Shown here one piece after another: positions 33,001 through 41,104 of a stretch of 64,000 nucleotides of DNA. Under the pieces are notes generated by a model, which saw only the letters and a list, made by a program, of their open reading frames with translations, had not been told where the DNA came from and did no database searches. The first letter of the stretch is position 1; every line of letters starts with the position of its first letter. Origin of the DNA: Streptomyces sp. SID8374 (GTDB lineage Bacteria > Actinomycetota > Actinomycetes > Streptomycetales > Streptomycetaceae); NCBI RefSeq assembly GCF_009865135.1, contig NZ_WWGH01000002.1, forward strand, positions 2,353,121 to 2,417,120. Direction: 5' to 3'. The translations under genes and the position numbers were made by a program.

Positions 33001-36000
33001 AACGGCGCGTCGTCGGGGATCTCGGCCGGTGACATCCGCAACGCCGCCGCCAGGAGCCGGCGCAACAGCACGGCGGTACCTGTGCCCGCACCCGTAACTG
33101 TGTCTGCGGCTATGGGTAGAGACGGAGGCAGCGCATCCGGTACGGACCCGCGTGCCGCCCCCGCCGTAGGCAGCGGTACCTCAGCTCCAGGGCGCGGTGG
33201 CGTCAGATCAGCCACCACCAGCTGGGCCGCGTCGACGCCCCACGCCGTACGGAGCGCCGCGAGCGCGGGAGCGGTGGCCAGCGGCCGACTGCCGACACGC
33301 TCTACGGCGGCGGAGCCCGGCCCCGCTCCGGTGCCGAGGCCCGCGGCCATGCCCGTCTCGGCGAACGCGGCGAGGTTCACGGACTGCCAGGGCCTGCCCG
33401 CCCGCCGCTCCGACGCGGCGAACGCGTCGAGGAAGGCGTTGGCGCCGGCGTACTCGCCCAGCGCGCCCGCCAGACCGGGCAGAAGGGCGGAGACGGAGGA
33501 GAAGGCCACACAGACCGTCGGGTTGAGCCCGTGCCGCCGAAGGGCCAGGGAGAGCAGCACCGCGCCCCGGGTCTTGGCGCCCAGGGCGACGGCCGTCTCC
33601 TCCGCGCTCCTGTTCCGCAGCGTGCCGGGGCGCACCACCCCCGCCGCGTGGAAGAGGCCGTCCAGACCGGGCAGTTGGGCGAGGAGCGCATCGACGTCCC
33701 GTTCCACCGAGACGTCGGCCACCCGGTAGTGCACGGTGGCGCCGAGCGCCCGCAGCTCGTCGACCAGCCCTGCTGGCGGTTGCGGGGAGCGCCCGGCGAG
33801 TACGAGGGTGGGGCGCCCCCTCCCGGCGAGGTCCCGGGCGAGCGCACCACCGATCCCGCCACCGCCTCCGGTGATGAGGAAGGTGCCGTCGGGCGGCAAC
33901 GGGGACGCCGTACCGCCCTTCGCCGCCAAGGGCGCGATCCGCCGGACCAGCCTGCGGCCCGCACGCCAGGCGACGGTGGTGGTCCCGCCCGGTGTACTGT
34001 CCGCCCGGAGTCCGGCGAGTTCGGCGAGCACGGCGGCCAGCCGCTGGGCGGGGGTGTCCAGTGAGCAGAGGTCGAGACCGGTGGCCGAACAGCCCGGCGT
34101 CTCCTGCGTCAGAGCCAGCAGCGGCCCGCCCAGCACCGCATGGACCGGCCGAGGGCGCTCGGACGCGGCCCCCGTGGTGTGGACGTCCTCCGTCACCACC
34201 AGCATCCGGCGCGCCCGGGTCTCGTCCAGCCGGGTGAGAGCCTCACCGAAGGCGGCCAGCGCGGTCTCCTGCGCCCGGCCGAGCGCGTCGGCGTCCTCCC
34301 CCGGGCCGGGCGTGGGACCGGCCACCAGCACCACGGCGTCCGGCGGCTCCTCGCCCCCGGTGTGCAGCCGGATGCCCTCGGCGGCCAGCTGCTCGCCGAG
34401 CCGGGCCACGGACGCCGCGTCAGGACCGGTGACCAGCACGGAACGCACCGCCTCTGCCGCTGCCTCCGCCGCCGTCTCGGGCAGCGCGGAGTCCTCCCAC
34501 AGGACCCGGTGCAGGAGCGGGCTCACGGGTGGATCGGGCCAGTACCGGTCGCGCCGGAAGGGGTAGGCGGGCAGCGGCACCCGGTGGTGGCCCGCGTCGA
34601 GTGCGGTGCGGTCCAGCGGCACACCACGCGACCACAGCCGCCCGACGGTCTCCAGCAGCTCCCGGCGCCCGTCACCGCCCGCCGCACCGCCGTCGGAACC
34701 GCCCGGGAGGGCGGGGAGCACCAGCACGGCCCCGTCCTGGCCGGCCGCCGCCGCCGCGCCACGCCGCCCGTCCGCGTCCGCCCCATGGCGTACCCCTGCG
34801 GCTGCCGCCGCCGCGCGTGCCGCGCCGGACAGGGTCGCCCCGTGCCCGACCTCCACGAACGTGTCGTACCCCTCCCCGGCCATGCGTTCCACGGCGGCCC
34901 CGAACAGCACCGGCCGCAGGGCGTGTTCACGCAGATACTCCGGCCCCAGGACCGGCTGCCACTCGGCGGTGACCGTACTCATCAGAGGGACGGACGGGTC
35001 GTGGAGGGTGAGCGCACGTGCCGCGTCGGCGAGCCGCTCGGCGACCGGGCGCATCAGCGGCGAGTGGAAGGCACGGGAGACCCGCAGCCGACGTACGGGA
35101 ACGCCCTGGGCATCGAGGTCGCGGGCGGCCCGCTCCACCGCGGTGACGGAACCGGAGAGCACCTGAAGCCCCGGCCCGTTGTACGCGGCCACGGCGAGGT
35201 CACCGCCGGCCTCCGCCACCACCGAGGCGACGGCCTCCTCGCCCCCACGGACGGCGATCATGGCGCCGGGCTCGGTGAACTCACCTATGAGACGGCCGCG
35301 TTCGGCGGCGAACCGTACGGCGTCCCGCAGCGTCAGCACCCCGCTGACGCAGGCGGCGGCGATCTCCCCGACACTGTGCCCGGCGACCGCGTCCGGCTCC
35401 ACGCCCCACTCCCGCAGCTGCCGGGCGAGCGCGACCCCGGAGGCGACGAGCAGCGGCTGGGCCACCTCCGTCCGGGCCTGCGCGACGGGGTCCGCGTCCG
35501 GGTCCAGGCCCCAGTCCAGCAACGGCCGCCCGCACACCGGTCCGAGCAGCGCGGAAGCCTCGTCGAGGGTGTCCCGGAAGACCGGCGCCGTACGGTACAG
35601 AGCCCGGTCCCGGCCGGGGAACTGCGCACCCTGCCCGGGAAACAGGAAGACGAGCCGAGGCCGCGAACGGGCGACGCCCTTCACACCCGAGGCAGGCGCC
35701 TTCAGCCGGGCCCGCAGATCACCCTCCGCGACGACGGCGAGCCGGTAGGGGCCGTCGTCCCGGGACGTGCTCGCGGTCAGGCACACATCGCCTTCGTCCA
35801 GCTCCGGATGCTCGCCGAGGTGAGCGGCAAGCCGGTCCGCCGCCTCCCGCAGCCCGTCCGCGCTGCGGGCCGACAGGGTCAGCAGACGCGGCCCGGCTCC
35901 CACGCTCTCGTACGGGGCGCGGGACGGCGCCTCCTCAAGCACGGCATGCGCGTTGGTGCCGCCGAACCCGAAGGCGTTGATACCCGCCACGAGCGGCCCG

Positions 36001-39000
36001 GCGGCCGTCCACTCCCGGGCCTCGGTCACCACGGAGAAACCGGCGGGCGCGAGGCCCGGCGAGGGAGACGCGTGGTGCAACGACGGGGGAACCCTGCGGT
36101 GGCTCAGCGCCAGCACGACCTTCACCAGAGCGGGCAGGGCGGCCGCGTTGAGCAGATGCCCGATGTTCGTCTTCACCGAACCGAGCAGCCTCGGCTCCCC
36201 GTCGGCCCGTACGGGAAACGCGTGGGCGAGCGAACGCAACTCGATCGGGTCCCCCACGGCCGTGCCCGTTCCATGGGCCTCCACATAGGTCACCGAGGCA
36301 GGATCGGTACCGGCCGCCTCGTACGCCCGGGTGATGACCTCGCGCTGGCGCAGCGGATTGGGCGCCATGAGGCTCATCGAACGGCCGTCGTTGTTGACGG
36401 CCGTACCCCTGACCACCGCGAGCACGGAGTCGTCGGCGGCACGGGCGGCGTCCAGACGCGTCAGGACGATCGCCGCGCCTCCCTCGCCGGGTACGAAGCC
36501 GTCGGCGTCGGCACTGAAGGCGCGGCTGCGGCCGGTGGGGGAGAGGGCCTGAGCCTCCTCCAGCAGGCGGTGTCCGGTCGACGTCAGGTGGAGGTTGACC
36601 CCGCCGACCACGGCGAGATCGCACTCACCGTCCAGCAGGCTGCGCCGCGCCAGATGCAGGGCCACCAGCCCCGACGAGCAGGCGGTGTCCACGGCCAGCG
36701 CGGGCCCGTCGAGGTCGAGGCACTGGGAGACGCGGGCGGCGATGAGGCTCGGCAGGTTTCCGGTGAGCGTGGCGGGCAGAGGAGACCCGTCGGCGGACGC
36801 CCGGTCCAGCACCTCCCGGTAGCCGCTCTCCCCGACGGCCGCGAAGACCCCGACCCTGCGGCCGTTACGGCGGGGCCCGGCGTAACCGGCACGTTCGAGG
36901 GCCTCATGGGCGAGTTCGAGGAAGAGCCGCGCCTGCGGATCGAGGGCACGGGCCTCGTCCTCGCCGATGCCGAAGTAGCCGGCGTCGAAAGCGGCGGGGT
37001 CGTCGAGCAGAGCGCCCCAGCGCTTGCGGTCCGCTGCCGGCCGGCTCTCGGAGTCCTCGTCCCATCGCCCGTCCGGTACGGGGGTGACGGCGTCGTACCC
37101 GTCGATGAGCAGGTCCCAGAAGGCGTCGGGTGTGTCGGCCCCGGGGAACCGGCACGCCATCCCGATGACGGCCGCGGGCGCGCCCGTCGCCCCTGGAAGC
37201 CGCTCACTCTCCGGGCCGGACGCCGGACGTACCGGAACGGAGGAGGCCAGAAGGTGACCGGCGAGCGCGCCGACGGTGCCGTGGTCACGGATCACCGCGG
37301 GCGGCAGCGTCAGCCCGAAGGCGTCCTCCAGGGCCACGAGAACCTCCATGGCCTTGAGCGAGGTCCCCCCGAGGCTCCCGAACGACTGATGAAGCCCGAT
37401 CGACCCGGCGGGCCGACCGAGCACCCGCGCCCACACCTCCCGTACAACCTGTTCGGCCTCGTGCCGGGAGCGGGGCGAGGGGGCCGGGGGAGGAGGCACG
37501 GGAGACGCGAATCCGACTCCGGCCCCGGCTATGGCGTCTGGCTGTGCGTCGGCTCTTGCCCGTGCCCCGGCCCCGGCTTCCGCTGTGGCTTCTGCCCGTG
37601 CCCCGGCCCCGGCACCGGCCAGGCGGCCCCCGGCACCGGCCGAAGACGCGGCAGCACTCTCCGCCCCCGCCCCCCGGTCACCCGCCTCGAACCGCTCCCG
37701 CAGCCGCTGCCGTTGCAGCTTCCCGCTCGTCGTCCGGGGAAATGCCCCCGGGGCCAGGGCCAGCACCCGTACATCGTCGTGGAGCAGCGCCTCGCGGACC
37801 CGGGCGGCGACCCGTTCGAGCACCTCCGCCGCCTCACCCGGCGGCCGCGCCCAGGGAACGAACACCACGACGCGCTCCCCGCCGGTCACGGGGTCGGTCG
37901 ACCCGATCACCGCGGGGGCACCGGGAGGCAGCCCGGGGGTGGCCGCCGCGACCGCTTCCATGTCCGGGGCGTGGAACGTACGGCCGTTGAGGAACAGCAC
38001 GTCCTTGTACCGCCCTGTGACACACAGCCGTCCCTTCCGCAGGAAACCGAGATCGCCGGTGCGCAGCCACCCGCCCGCGAACACATCGGCGCTCACACCG
38101 GGAAGACCGTGGTAGCCACGGGCCAGCTGGGGGCCGCTCACCAGGATGTGCCCCACCCGCCGGTCCCCGAGCTCCGCGCCCGCGTCGTCGACGATCCGCA
38201 CGGCGCATCCGGCCACCGGAACCCCGACGTCCATCAGCTCGACGGCCCCCTCGCCCGCCACCGCGTCCACAGCCTCACCCCGGCTCAGCGCTGCCCGGTC
38301 CAGGACCAGCGGCTCGGCCACTTCTCCCGGCGGCGGGAACGTCACCGCCAGCGTCGCCTCCGCCAGCCCGTAGACCGGCTGGGCCGCTGCCGGATCCAGC
38401 CCGGCCGGGCGCATCGTACGGGCGAACTCCCGCCACACAGCAGGCGCGATGGGCTCAGCACCCACCAGCATCAGCCGCACGGACGACAGGTCCAGCCGCG
38501 CGACGACCTCGTCGGGAACCCGCCGTACGGCCAGCGCGAGGGCGAAGTTGGCCGCCGAGAGCACGGTGGCCCGGTGCCGGTCCGCGGCCTCGAACCAGAT
38601 CCGGGGCCGCTTGGCGAACGACAGCGGCCCGATCTTCACCTGCTTGGCCCGGGCGGCCAGCGGTGCGAGGTGGGTACCGATGAGCCCCATGTCATGGAAG
38701 TACGGCATCCAGCTGACCACGACGTCGTCGGCGCCGAGCGCCGAGGCCTTCCGCATCTGCTCCAGATTGGCCAGCACGGCACGATGGGTGACCTCCACCC
38801 CCTTGGGCGCACCGGTGCTCCCCGAGGAGAACTGCACGAACGCGACCTCGTCCGGCCCGGCGACGACGGGCTCCCGCAGCACCGGCCCGCGCCGCAGCAC
38901 ATCGAGTGTGAGAGCGCGTACGTCACCGGGCAGCACCCCCCTGGTCGCCGCGTCCACGACGACGGGCGGCCGGCCCAGGTGCTCCCAGACCGGCAGGACA

Positions 39001-39272
39001 CGCCGGGCGTCGGGAGCCAGCGGTACGGGGACGAGACCCGCGGCGAGCGCGCCCCAGAACATCGGCTGGAAGTCCTCGCTGCGGTCGGCCAGCAACGGCA
39101 CACAGGTCCCCGGCACGACACCGGCCTCCCGGAGGCCGCCGGCCACGCGCAGCGCGTCGTCGAGGAGTTCGCGCAGAGTGACGGTCAGCTCGCTGCCGTC
39201 GCCACGGACATGGACGGCGACCTGCCCGGGAGTCTCACGGACCGCGCCCAGCAGTACATCCAGCAGTGTCAT
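27060..39272 (-). CDS. Hybrid PKS-NRPS megasynthase: FAAL-ACP-KS-AT-KR-ACP-C-A-PCP-C-acyl-ACP-reductase-like
   Basis: 4070 residues from ATG 39272 (GGTGGA upstream). Approximate order: FAAL 1-535 (FVQFSSGSTGAPKGVEVTHR; SWMPYFHDMGLIGTHLAPLA; VYGLAEATLAVTFPP), Ala/Gly linker, ACP about 600-680 (SFGSLGGTSLKAMEVL), KS about 703-1110 (DTACSSGLVALHLA; EAHGTGTAVGDP; KTNIGHLLNAA), AT about 1207-1475 (GHSVGE; SRAFHSPLM, the malonyl-type AFH motif), KR about 1797-1970 (TGGGGGIGGALARDLAGRG), ACP about 2097 (LGLDSLAAVDLV), C1 (HHAAGDG), A about 2636-3094 (YVIFTSGSTGRPK; LYGPTEATIN), PCP about 3161 (FFALGGDSLLVLEV), C2 (HHIIGDG), Pro/Leu linker, then 377 residues resembling cyanobacterial acyl-ACP reductase (ALIGYLPSPAHLARL; TTGHAATVVSVVKTVHAA; LTVAFVGLGSIGSSSLELLL; TIASCRLESLL). 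It would activate a fatty acid, extend and ketoreduce it once, add one amino acid and perhaps release by reduction. The amino acid was not assigned. Confidence 0.93.
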   Translation of the reverse strand: MTLLDVLLGAVRETPGQVAVHVRGDGSELTVTLRELLDDALRVAGGLREAGVVPGTCVPLLADRSEDFQPMFWGALAAGLVPVPLAPDARRVLPVWEHLGRPPVVVDAATRGVLPGDVRALTLDVLRRGPVLREPVVAGPDEVAFVQFSSGSTGAPKGVEVTHRAVLANLEQMRKASALGADDVVVSWMPYFHDMGLIGTHLAPLAARAKQVKIGPLSFAKRPRIWFEAADRHRATVLSAANFALALAVRRVPDEVVARLDLSSVRLMLVGAEPIAPAVWREFARTMRPAGLDPAAAQPVYGLAEATLAVTFPPPGEVAEPLVLDRAALSRGEAVDAVAGEGAVELMDVGVPVAGCAVRIVDDAGAELGDRRVGHILVSGPQLARGYHGLPGVSADVFAGGWLRTGDLGFLRKGRLCVTGRYKDVLFLNGRTFHAPDMEAVAAATPGLPPGAPAVIGSTDPVTGGERVVVFVPWARPPGEAAEVLERVAARVREALLHDDVRVLALAPGAFPRTTSGKLQRQRLRERFEAGDRGAGAESAAASSAGAGGRLAGAGAGARAEATAEAGAGARARADAQPDAIAGAGVGFASPVPPPPAPSPRSRHEAEQVVREVWARVLGRPAGSIGLHQSFGSLGGTSLKAMEVLVALEDAFGLTLPPAVIRDHGTVGALAGHLLASSVPVRPASGPESERLPGATGAPAAVIGMACRFPGADTPDAFWDLLIDGYDAVTPVPDGRWDEDSESRPAADRKRWGALLDDPAAFDAGYFGIGEDEARALDPQARLFLELAHEALERAGYAGPRRNGRRVGVFAAVGESGYREVLDRASADGSPLPATLTGNLPSLIAARVSQCLDLDGPALAVDTACSSGLVALHLARRSLLDGECDLAVVGGVNLHLTSTGHRLLEEAQALSPTGRSRAFSADADGFVPGEGGAAIVLTRLDAARAADDSVLAVVRGTAVNNDGRSMSLMAPNPLRQREVITRAYEAAGTDPASVTYVEAHGTGTAVGDPIELRSLAHAFPVRADGEPRLLGSVKTNIGHLLNAAALPALVKVVLALSHRRVPPSLHHASPSPGLAPAGFSVVTEAREWTAAGPLVAGINAFGFGGTNAHAVLEEAPSRAPYESVGAGPRLLTLSARSADGLREAADRLAAHLGEHPELDEGDVCLTASTSRDDGPYRLAVVAEGDLRARLKAPASGVKGVARSRPRLVFLFPGQGAQFPGRDRALYRTAPVFRDTLDEASALLGPVCGRPLLDWGLDPDADPVAQARTEVAQPLLVASGVALARQLREWGVEPDAVAGHSVGEIAAACVSGVLTLRDAVRFAAERGRLIGEFTEPGAMIAVRGGEEAVASVVAEAGGDLAVAAYNGPGLQVLSGSVTAVERAARDLDAQGVPVRRLRVSRAFHSPLMRPVAERLADAARALTLHDPSVPLMSTVTAEWQPVLGPEYLREHALRPVLFGAAVERMAGEGYDTFVEVGHGATLSGAARAAAAAAGVRHGADADGRRGAAAAAGQDGAVLVLPALPGGSDGGAAGGDGRRELLETVGRLWSRGVPLDRTALDAGHHRVPLPAYPFRRDRYWPDPPVSPLLHRVLWEDSALPETAAEAAAEAVRSVLVTGPDAASVARLGEQLAAEGIRLHTGGEEPPDAVVLVAGPTPGPGEDADALGRAQETALAAFGEALTRLDETRARRMLVVTEDVHTTGAASERPRPVHAVLGGPLLALTQETPGCSATGLDLCSLDTPAQRLAAVLAELAGLRADSTPGGTTTVAWRAGRRLVRRIAPLAAKGGTASPLPPDGTFLITGGGGGIGGALARDLAGRGRPTLVLAGRSPQPPAGLVDELRALGATVHYRVADVSVERDVDALLAQLPGLDGLFHAAGVVRPGTLRNRSAEETAVALGAKTRGAVLLSLALRRHGLNPTVCVAFSSVSALLPGLAGALGEYAGANAFLDAFAASERRAGRPWQSVNLAAFAETGMAAGLGTGAGPGSAAVERVGSRPLATAPALAALRTAWGVDAAQLVVADLTPPRPGAEVPLPTAGAARGSVPDALPPSLPIAADTVTGAGTGTAVLLRRLLAAALRMSPAEIPDDAPFLSLGLDSLAAVDLVRQLERELGASLPATLFFEYRTVRELAAHLDAPADPPPAPPAAPSPVADGVPFPLTPVQLALHTSGRLHPDIPAHGYVRQTVQGPLDSMLLGRALTLLADRHAMLRVRIENGTGGDGPDGNGTTAPRQFIAPPTDLSAWYEVRECPDRIEDLESALRNRPFDLSAEPPVRAVLARESPDLAHLVLVIHHAAGDGYSLNILAEELWSLYTALAQGQEPADGPSLPALGTDFARYSAAASEERSSAAGAQALAADLRYWSERLATRGEPLRLPYDGDPDALPTAPLATHGSALDASLTATLEERAAEHGVSLFHLLLAAHVRCLGRWSGQREVAVNVARARRDARLPGLDHLVGPLADTLPLLCESDPEESVWELAERLGRVWLESERHAAPTSLDLARLLPGSPVGAGPRTVSPAGFSFARFPAALDARCPVTVRPTAAGTGTPATRLSLLCWQDGTVLRFSWNFPVRLFAPETVARLDRDFHGELAALAGAEAAHPEAESRSATIVERLLARFRANPDAVAIDTGAGTLTYGELDRASHALAARLLAHGVTPGSLVGLLTEPGADAVVSVVAVLRAGAGWVPLDSGHPTARLTDQLSRSGARTVLCHAATRAAGEALGDVTLVDVGISAHGPSSQRAAGEPVGPVDAGTTAYVIFTSGSTGRPKAVPVTYRSMENYLSWAISTFGYDEHDRLAQTASLCFDASVRQLLAPLLVGATVVTVDRDLLRDPDLLLTHVERTRITVWSSVPTLWEQLLSASEERVRRGAPRPGLSALRWIHVGGEALSPAHVRRWFDLFGDGQHIANLYGPTEATINTSCHIIRSRPGDDVRQLPIGTPVAGTEVEIVGPDGEACRPGEAGELLIAGVGLTAGYLGEPALTEAAFTTRGGRRWYRSGDRVRAAEDGTLEFLGRLDDQVKVRGNRVEPGEIEAVLQARPDITQAVVLLQDARLVAFVTPRAGAPAADAVALRLHLAGTLPPYMVPSRITSVARMPLTGTGKIDRRRLLALQADARAEGLDEPVEPGTAPRTAPRTPTEVRLARIWSVLLQADDVCREDDFFALGGDSLLVLEVFARLEKEGGPLPRPTVIYRHRTLAALAAAVDAVEASVVPEPAVSVAGPDGPAPFPLTPTQRGFLLAEAMAPGSASSWLSRLRLHGPLDTARFQAAVDTLVVRHPMLRTVFPAGARPAVQQELPPSLRLPVDFETLAEPDQLEERVAAERARRFELWAWPLLRLRVLTLAPDDHVLVVHAHHIIGDGYSAALLVRELTTVYDALSCGEEPALTPLRGSFRDHAARLAVRADATAPDAVCGESRWARLSAPYRPPVLGGGDAVTGRHMPFHSQAFTVEADQVSKLRDLASRTGATLYAPVLTAYYRALVMATGQADLVLGLAVSGRDHSLPDTHRVFGPFATAVPLRPTGPDAGRPSEAAFEDDLRRIVAEATAAQVHKGPVPSLPNGLPLASQFFFTYLDFSALGPESGRTLTVGREDGDSEYTPPPVGTDVFLAVGLDAGRLRLTVRASASAFTSEDLAEFAGRMRDGLMHAVAAPVPEQRRAGSLNVPSQGALPSLSPLPNPLPSPLPNGAGQEREREQRMDAALIGYLPSPAHLARLARLPEASLPREELRTLLFPDGRPRLLETLSTPLGRSGFVCVPLFADELAPGDTLLGHTARGVDLASSLGARSVSLAGMIPSLTGYGFDVLRAVGATGSTTAVTTGHAATVVSVVKTVHAALDATGQELGALTVAFVGLGSIGSSSLELLLGQAPVPPARLLLCDVPGSGPRLKELADRLRERGLADAVDVLESGGGLPDAVYGARLIVAAVSGGGALLDVDRLEPGTTVVDDSFPHCFDTGRAIGRMARAKDVLVVGGGLLSIGTVERQVADGLPAAAVAGYLAQPSLPDTIASCRLESLLHASGTDVPLVRGPVGATTGLAYWAAAEATGTRAAPLHLLTHTIDADTARHIPDRAFRE

Positions 39273-39591
39273 GTTGTTGTCCACCGGTCCCCGTCGGTCC
39301 GTTCTCCACACGTGCGGCGACGCACGCGCTGATCCATTGCCCGGCCGGTCACCGGCCCCCGTCGATGATCTTAAAAACGCCCCGGTCGCGGGTAATCCAC
39401 CGGCGGGAGGAGACCGCGTGCGCCCTGAGGCTGACCCGGGCCCGGCGAGGGGCGACGGAGGTAGCAGGCTCCCTGGCGAGGCCGGGGGAACATGCGTGGT
39501 GCATCAATGCTGGAGCAGACAGACCGCCGGTACCCGAGCGGCCGGGGACGACCGGCGCGACGGACCGGGGACGTCGGGTGCCCTACCCGGC
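39273..39591. promoter_or_regulatory. Upstream region of the megasynthase
   Basis: About 320 bp without a gene. It must contain the promoter of the megasynthase and perhaps of the whole biosynthetic operon. A short AT-rich patch lies at 39367-39376. An inverted copy of the repeat core (CGTCGGGTGCCCT) lies at about 39572-39584, facing the tandem repeats that follow. Confidence 0.5.
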
Positions 39592-39683
39592 CGGACAGGA
39601 CACCCGACGGCTGTCGGGCAGGACACCCGACGACGATCGGGCAGGACACCCGAGGACTGCCGGGCAGGGCACCCGACGGCTCA
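39592..39683. repeat. Tandem repeat, four copies of a 23-bp unit
   Basis: Units at 39592-39614, 39615-39637, 39638-39660 and 39661-39683. Each begins CGG(A/G)CAGG and contains CACCCGA. Unit length is constant and there are few mismatches, mostly in the last seven bases. It abuts the stop codon of the monooxygenase-fold gene and lies about 320-410 bp upstream of the megasynthase start. Together with the inverted copy upstream it can fold into alternative hairpins. Possible roles are operator array, terminator or slippage product. Confidence 0.85.
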
Positions 39684-40022
39684 CTACGCGCCGGCGGGAC
39701 CGGCCTGCTGCACGACCTCGAAGGACCAGACGGTGGACCCACTGGCCGCCGGCTTCGGACGTTCGCCGCCGCCGTCGGCACCACCGCCACCGCCCTGGTG
39801 GGCAGCCTTCATCGGTCCTTCCATCCAGGCCTGGAAGGACGCCTCGTCACGCCACCGCGTGTAGACGAGGTAGTCGTCCGTGCCCTCGACGGGCCGGAGG
39901 AGCTCGAACCACTCGAACCCGTCGGAGCTCTCGACGGCGTGGGCACGGGACGCGAAGCGCTTCTCCAGCGTCTCGCGTTGTTCCTGGGGGACGGTCAGCA
40001 CATTGATCTTGACTACGCTCAT
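39684..40022 (-). CDS. Antibiotic biosynthesis monooxygenase (ABM/heme-oxygenase-like fold) protein
   Basis: 112 residues from ATG 40022. The ABM ferredoxin-like fold is seen in VKINVLTVPQEQRETLEKRF, then SSDGFEWFELLRPVEGTDDY and LVYTRWRDEASFQAWMEGPM. A Gly-rich tail (HQGGGGGADGGGERPKPAAS) precedes the C-terminus (STVWSFEVVQQAGPAGA). Members include heme-degrading IsdG/MhuD-type enzymes and small quinone-forming monooxygenases. It is in the same direction as the biosynthetic genes, but 411 bp and a repeat array separate them, so membership of the cluster is open. Confidence 0.85.
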   Translation of the reverse strand: MSVVKINVLTVPQEQRETLEKRFASRAHAVESSDGFEWFELLRPVEGTDDYLVYTRWRDEASFQAWMEGPMKAAHQGGGGGADGGGERPKPAASGSTVWSFEVVQQAGPAGA

Positions 40023-40116
40023 GGCCTCATCCTGCCGTACGGCGCCGGGCGGAAGGAGCAGCGGCCCTGCGGTGTACGCCGTGCTGCATGAAGCGATCAG
40101 GGGCGGCCCGGCGCTC

Positions 40117-40977
40117 TCACCGCTCGGACGTGCCCGAACCCCCCGTCGTGAACTCTTCGACGCCCAGTACGCGCAGCAGATCCAGCCGCTCACGGGTCTC
40201 GGCATCCGCCGGGGTGAGGACGAGCAGCAGCTGGCCGTGGTCGGGCGTGACCAGCGTTTCGCAGTCCATCACCAGGCGGCCCACCCGTGGGTTCAGCAGG
40301 GTCTTGCGGTCGGCGCGCCGGACCGCGACCTCGTGCTCGGACCAGAGCCGGTCGAAGTCGGGGCTCGCGGCCCGCAGCCGGCCGACGAGTCGGGCGATCG
40401 CCTGATCGCCGGACCGGCGCCCGACGGCCGCCCGCAGGTCCGCCACCAGCTGCCGGGCCTGGTGCTCCCGCTCCTCCGGCGCACCGGCCGCGCGGGCGGC
40501 GGGGTCGGTGAACCAGCGGTACACGAGGTAGCGCCGGTCGCCCGAGAAGCCGGTGTGGTCGCCCGCCAGCAGGAGCGACATACGGTTCTGGGCGAGGACC
40601 TCGCCCAGATCGGACACCACCATGGCCGGGGTGTCGCCGAGCAGGTCGAGCATGCGGACCAGCCCGGCACGGGCGAGGCCGGCCACCGATTCGCCGGGCG
40701 GCGGCTGGTGACCGGCCAGGTGGAAGAGGTGGTCCCGCTCGTCGTCGGTGAGGCGCAACGCCCTGGCCAGCGCCCCGAGCAACTGGGGCGAGGGCTGACT
40801 GCTGCGGCCCTGTTCCAGGCGTACGACGTAGTCCACCGACATACCGGCGAGCATCGCCACCTCCTCCCGGCGCAGCCCGGCGGTGCGGCGCCGGGGCCCC
40901 TCGGCGATGCCCACCTCGGCCGGGCGGATCGCCTCACGGCGCCTGCGCAGGAAATCGGCCAGCTGATCACGTTCCAT
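40117..40977 (-). CDS. XRE-family regulator with MmyB-like ligand domain
   Basis: 286 residues from ATG 40977. Residues about 1-75 are the helix-turn-helix (DQLADFLRRRREAIRPAEVG; RRTAGLRREEVAMLAGMSVD; YVVRLEQGRSSQPSPQLLGA). The rest is the MmyB-type ligand-binding domain (MLDLLGDTPAMVVSDLGEVL; FTDPAARAAGAPEEREHQAR; LLNPRVGRLVMDCETLVTPD). Such regulators usually control the oxidoreductase encoded next to them. Here the aldo/keto reductase is divergent across 127 bp, a common arrangement. Confidence 0.9.
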   Translation of the reverse strand: MERDQLADFLRRRREAIRPAEVGIAEGPRRRTAGLRREEVAMLAGMSVDYVVRLEQGRSSQPSPQLLGALARALRLTDDERDHLFHLAGHQPPPGESVAGLARAGLVRMLDLLGDTPAMVVSDLGEVLAQNRMSLLLAGDHTGFSGDRRYLVYRWFTDPAARAAGAPEEREHQARQLVADLRAAVGRRSGDQAIARLVGRLRAASPDFDRLWSEHEVAVRRADRKTLLNPRVGRLVMDCETLVTPDHGQLLLVLTPADAETRERLDLLRVLGVEEFTTGGSGTSER

Positions 40978-41104
40978 GGCCCCATGGTCCCTCGCGGCGG
41001 CCGGCCGGATCCAGGGAGCGCCACTCCCATGATGAACGCTCCGCTCCCGCCGGGCGCGGCACGGGCGCAGGGTGGGTGGCAGACCGACGACGAAGGAGCA
41101 CGCC

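Noticed and set aside
34140..39332. Very long plus-strand open frame opposite the megasynthase
   Set aside because: It is Arg/Pro/Gly/His-rich without domain patterns, while the minus strand encodes clear FAAL, KS, AT and KR domains. This is the usual mirror frame in high-GC DNA.
39592..39683. CRISPR array
   Set aside because: The 23-bp units are directly adjacent with no unique spacers, and there are no cas genes.
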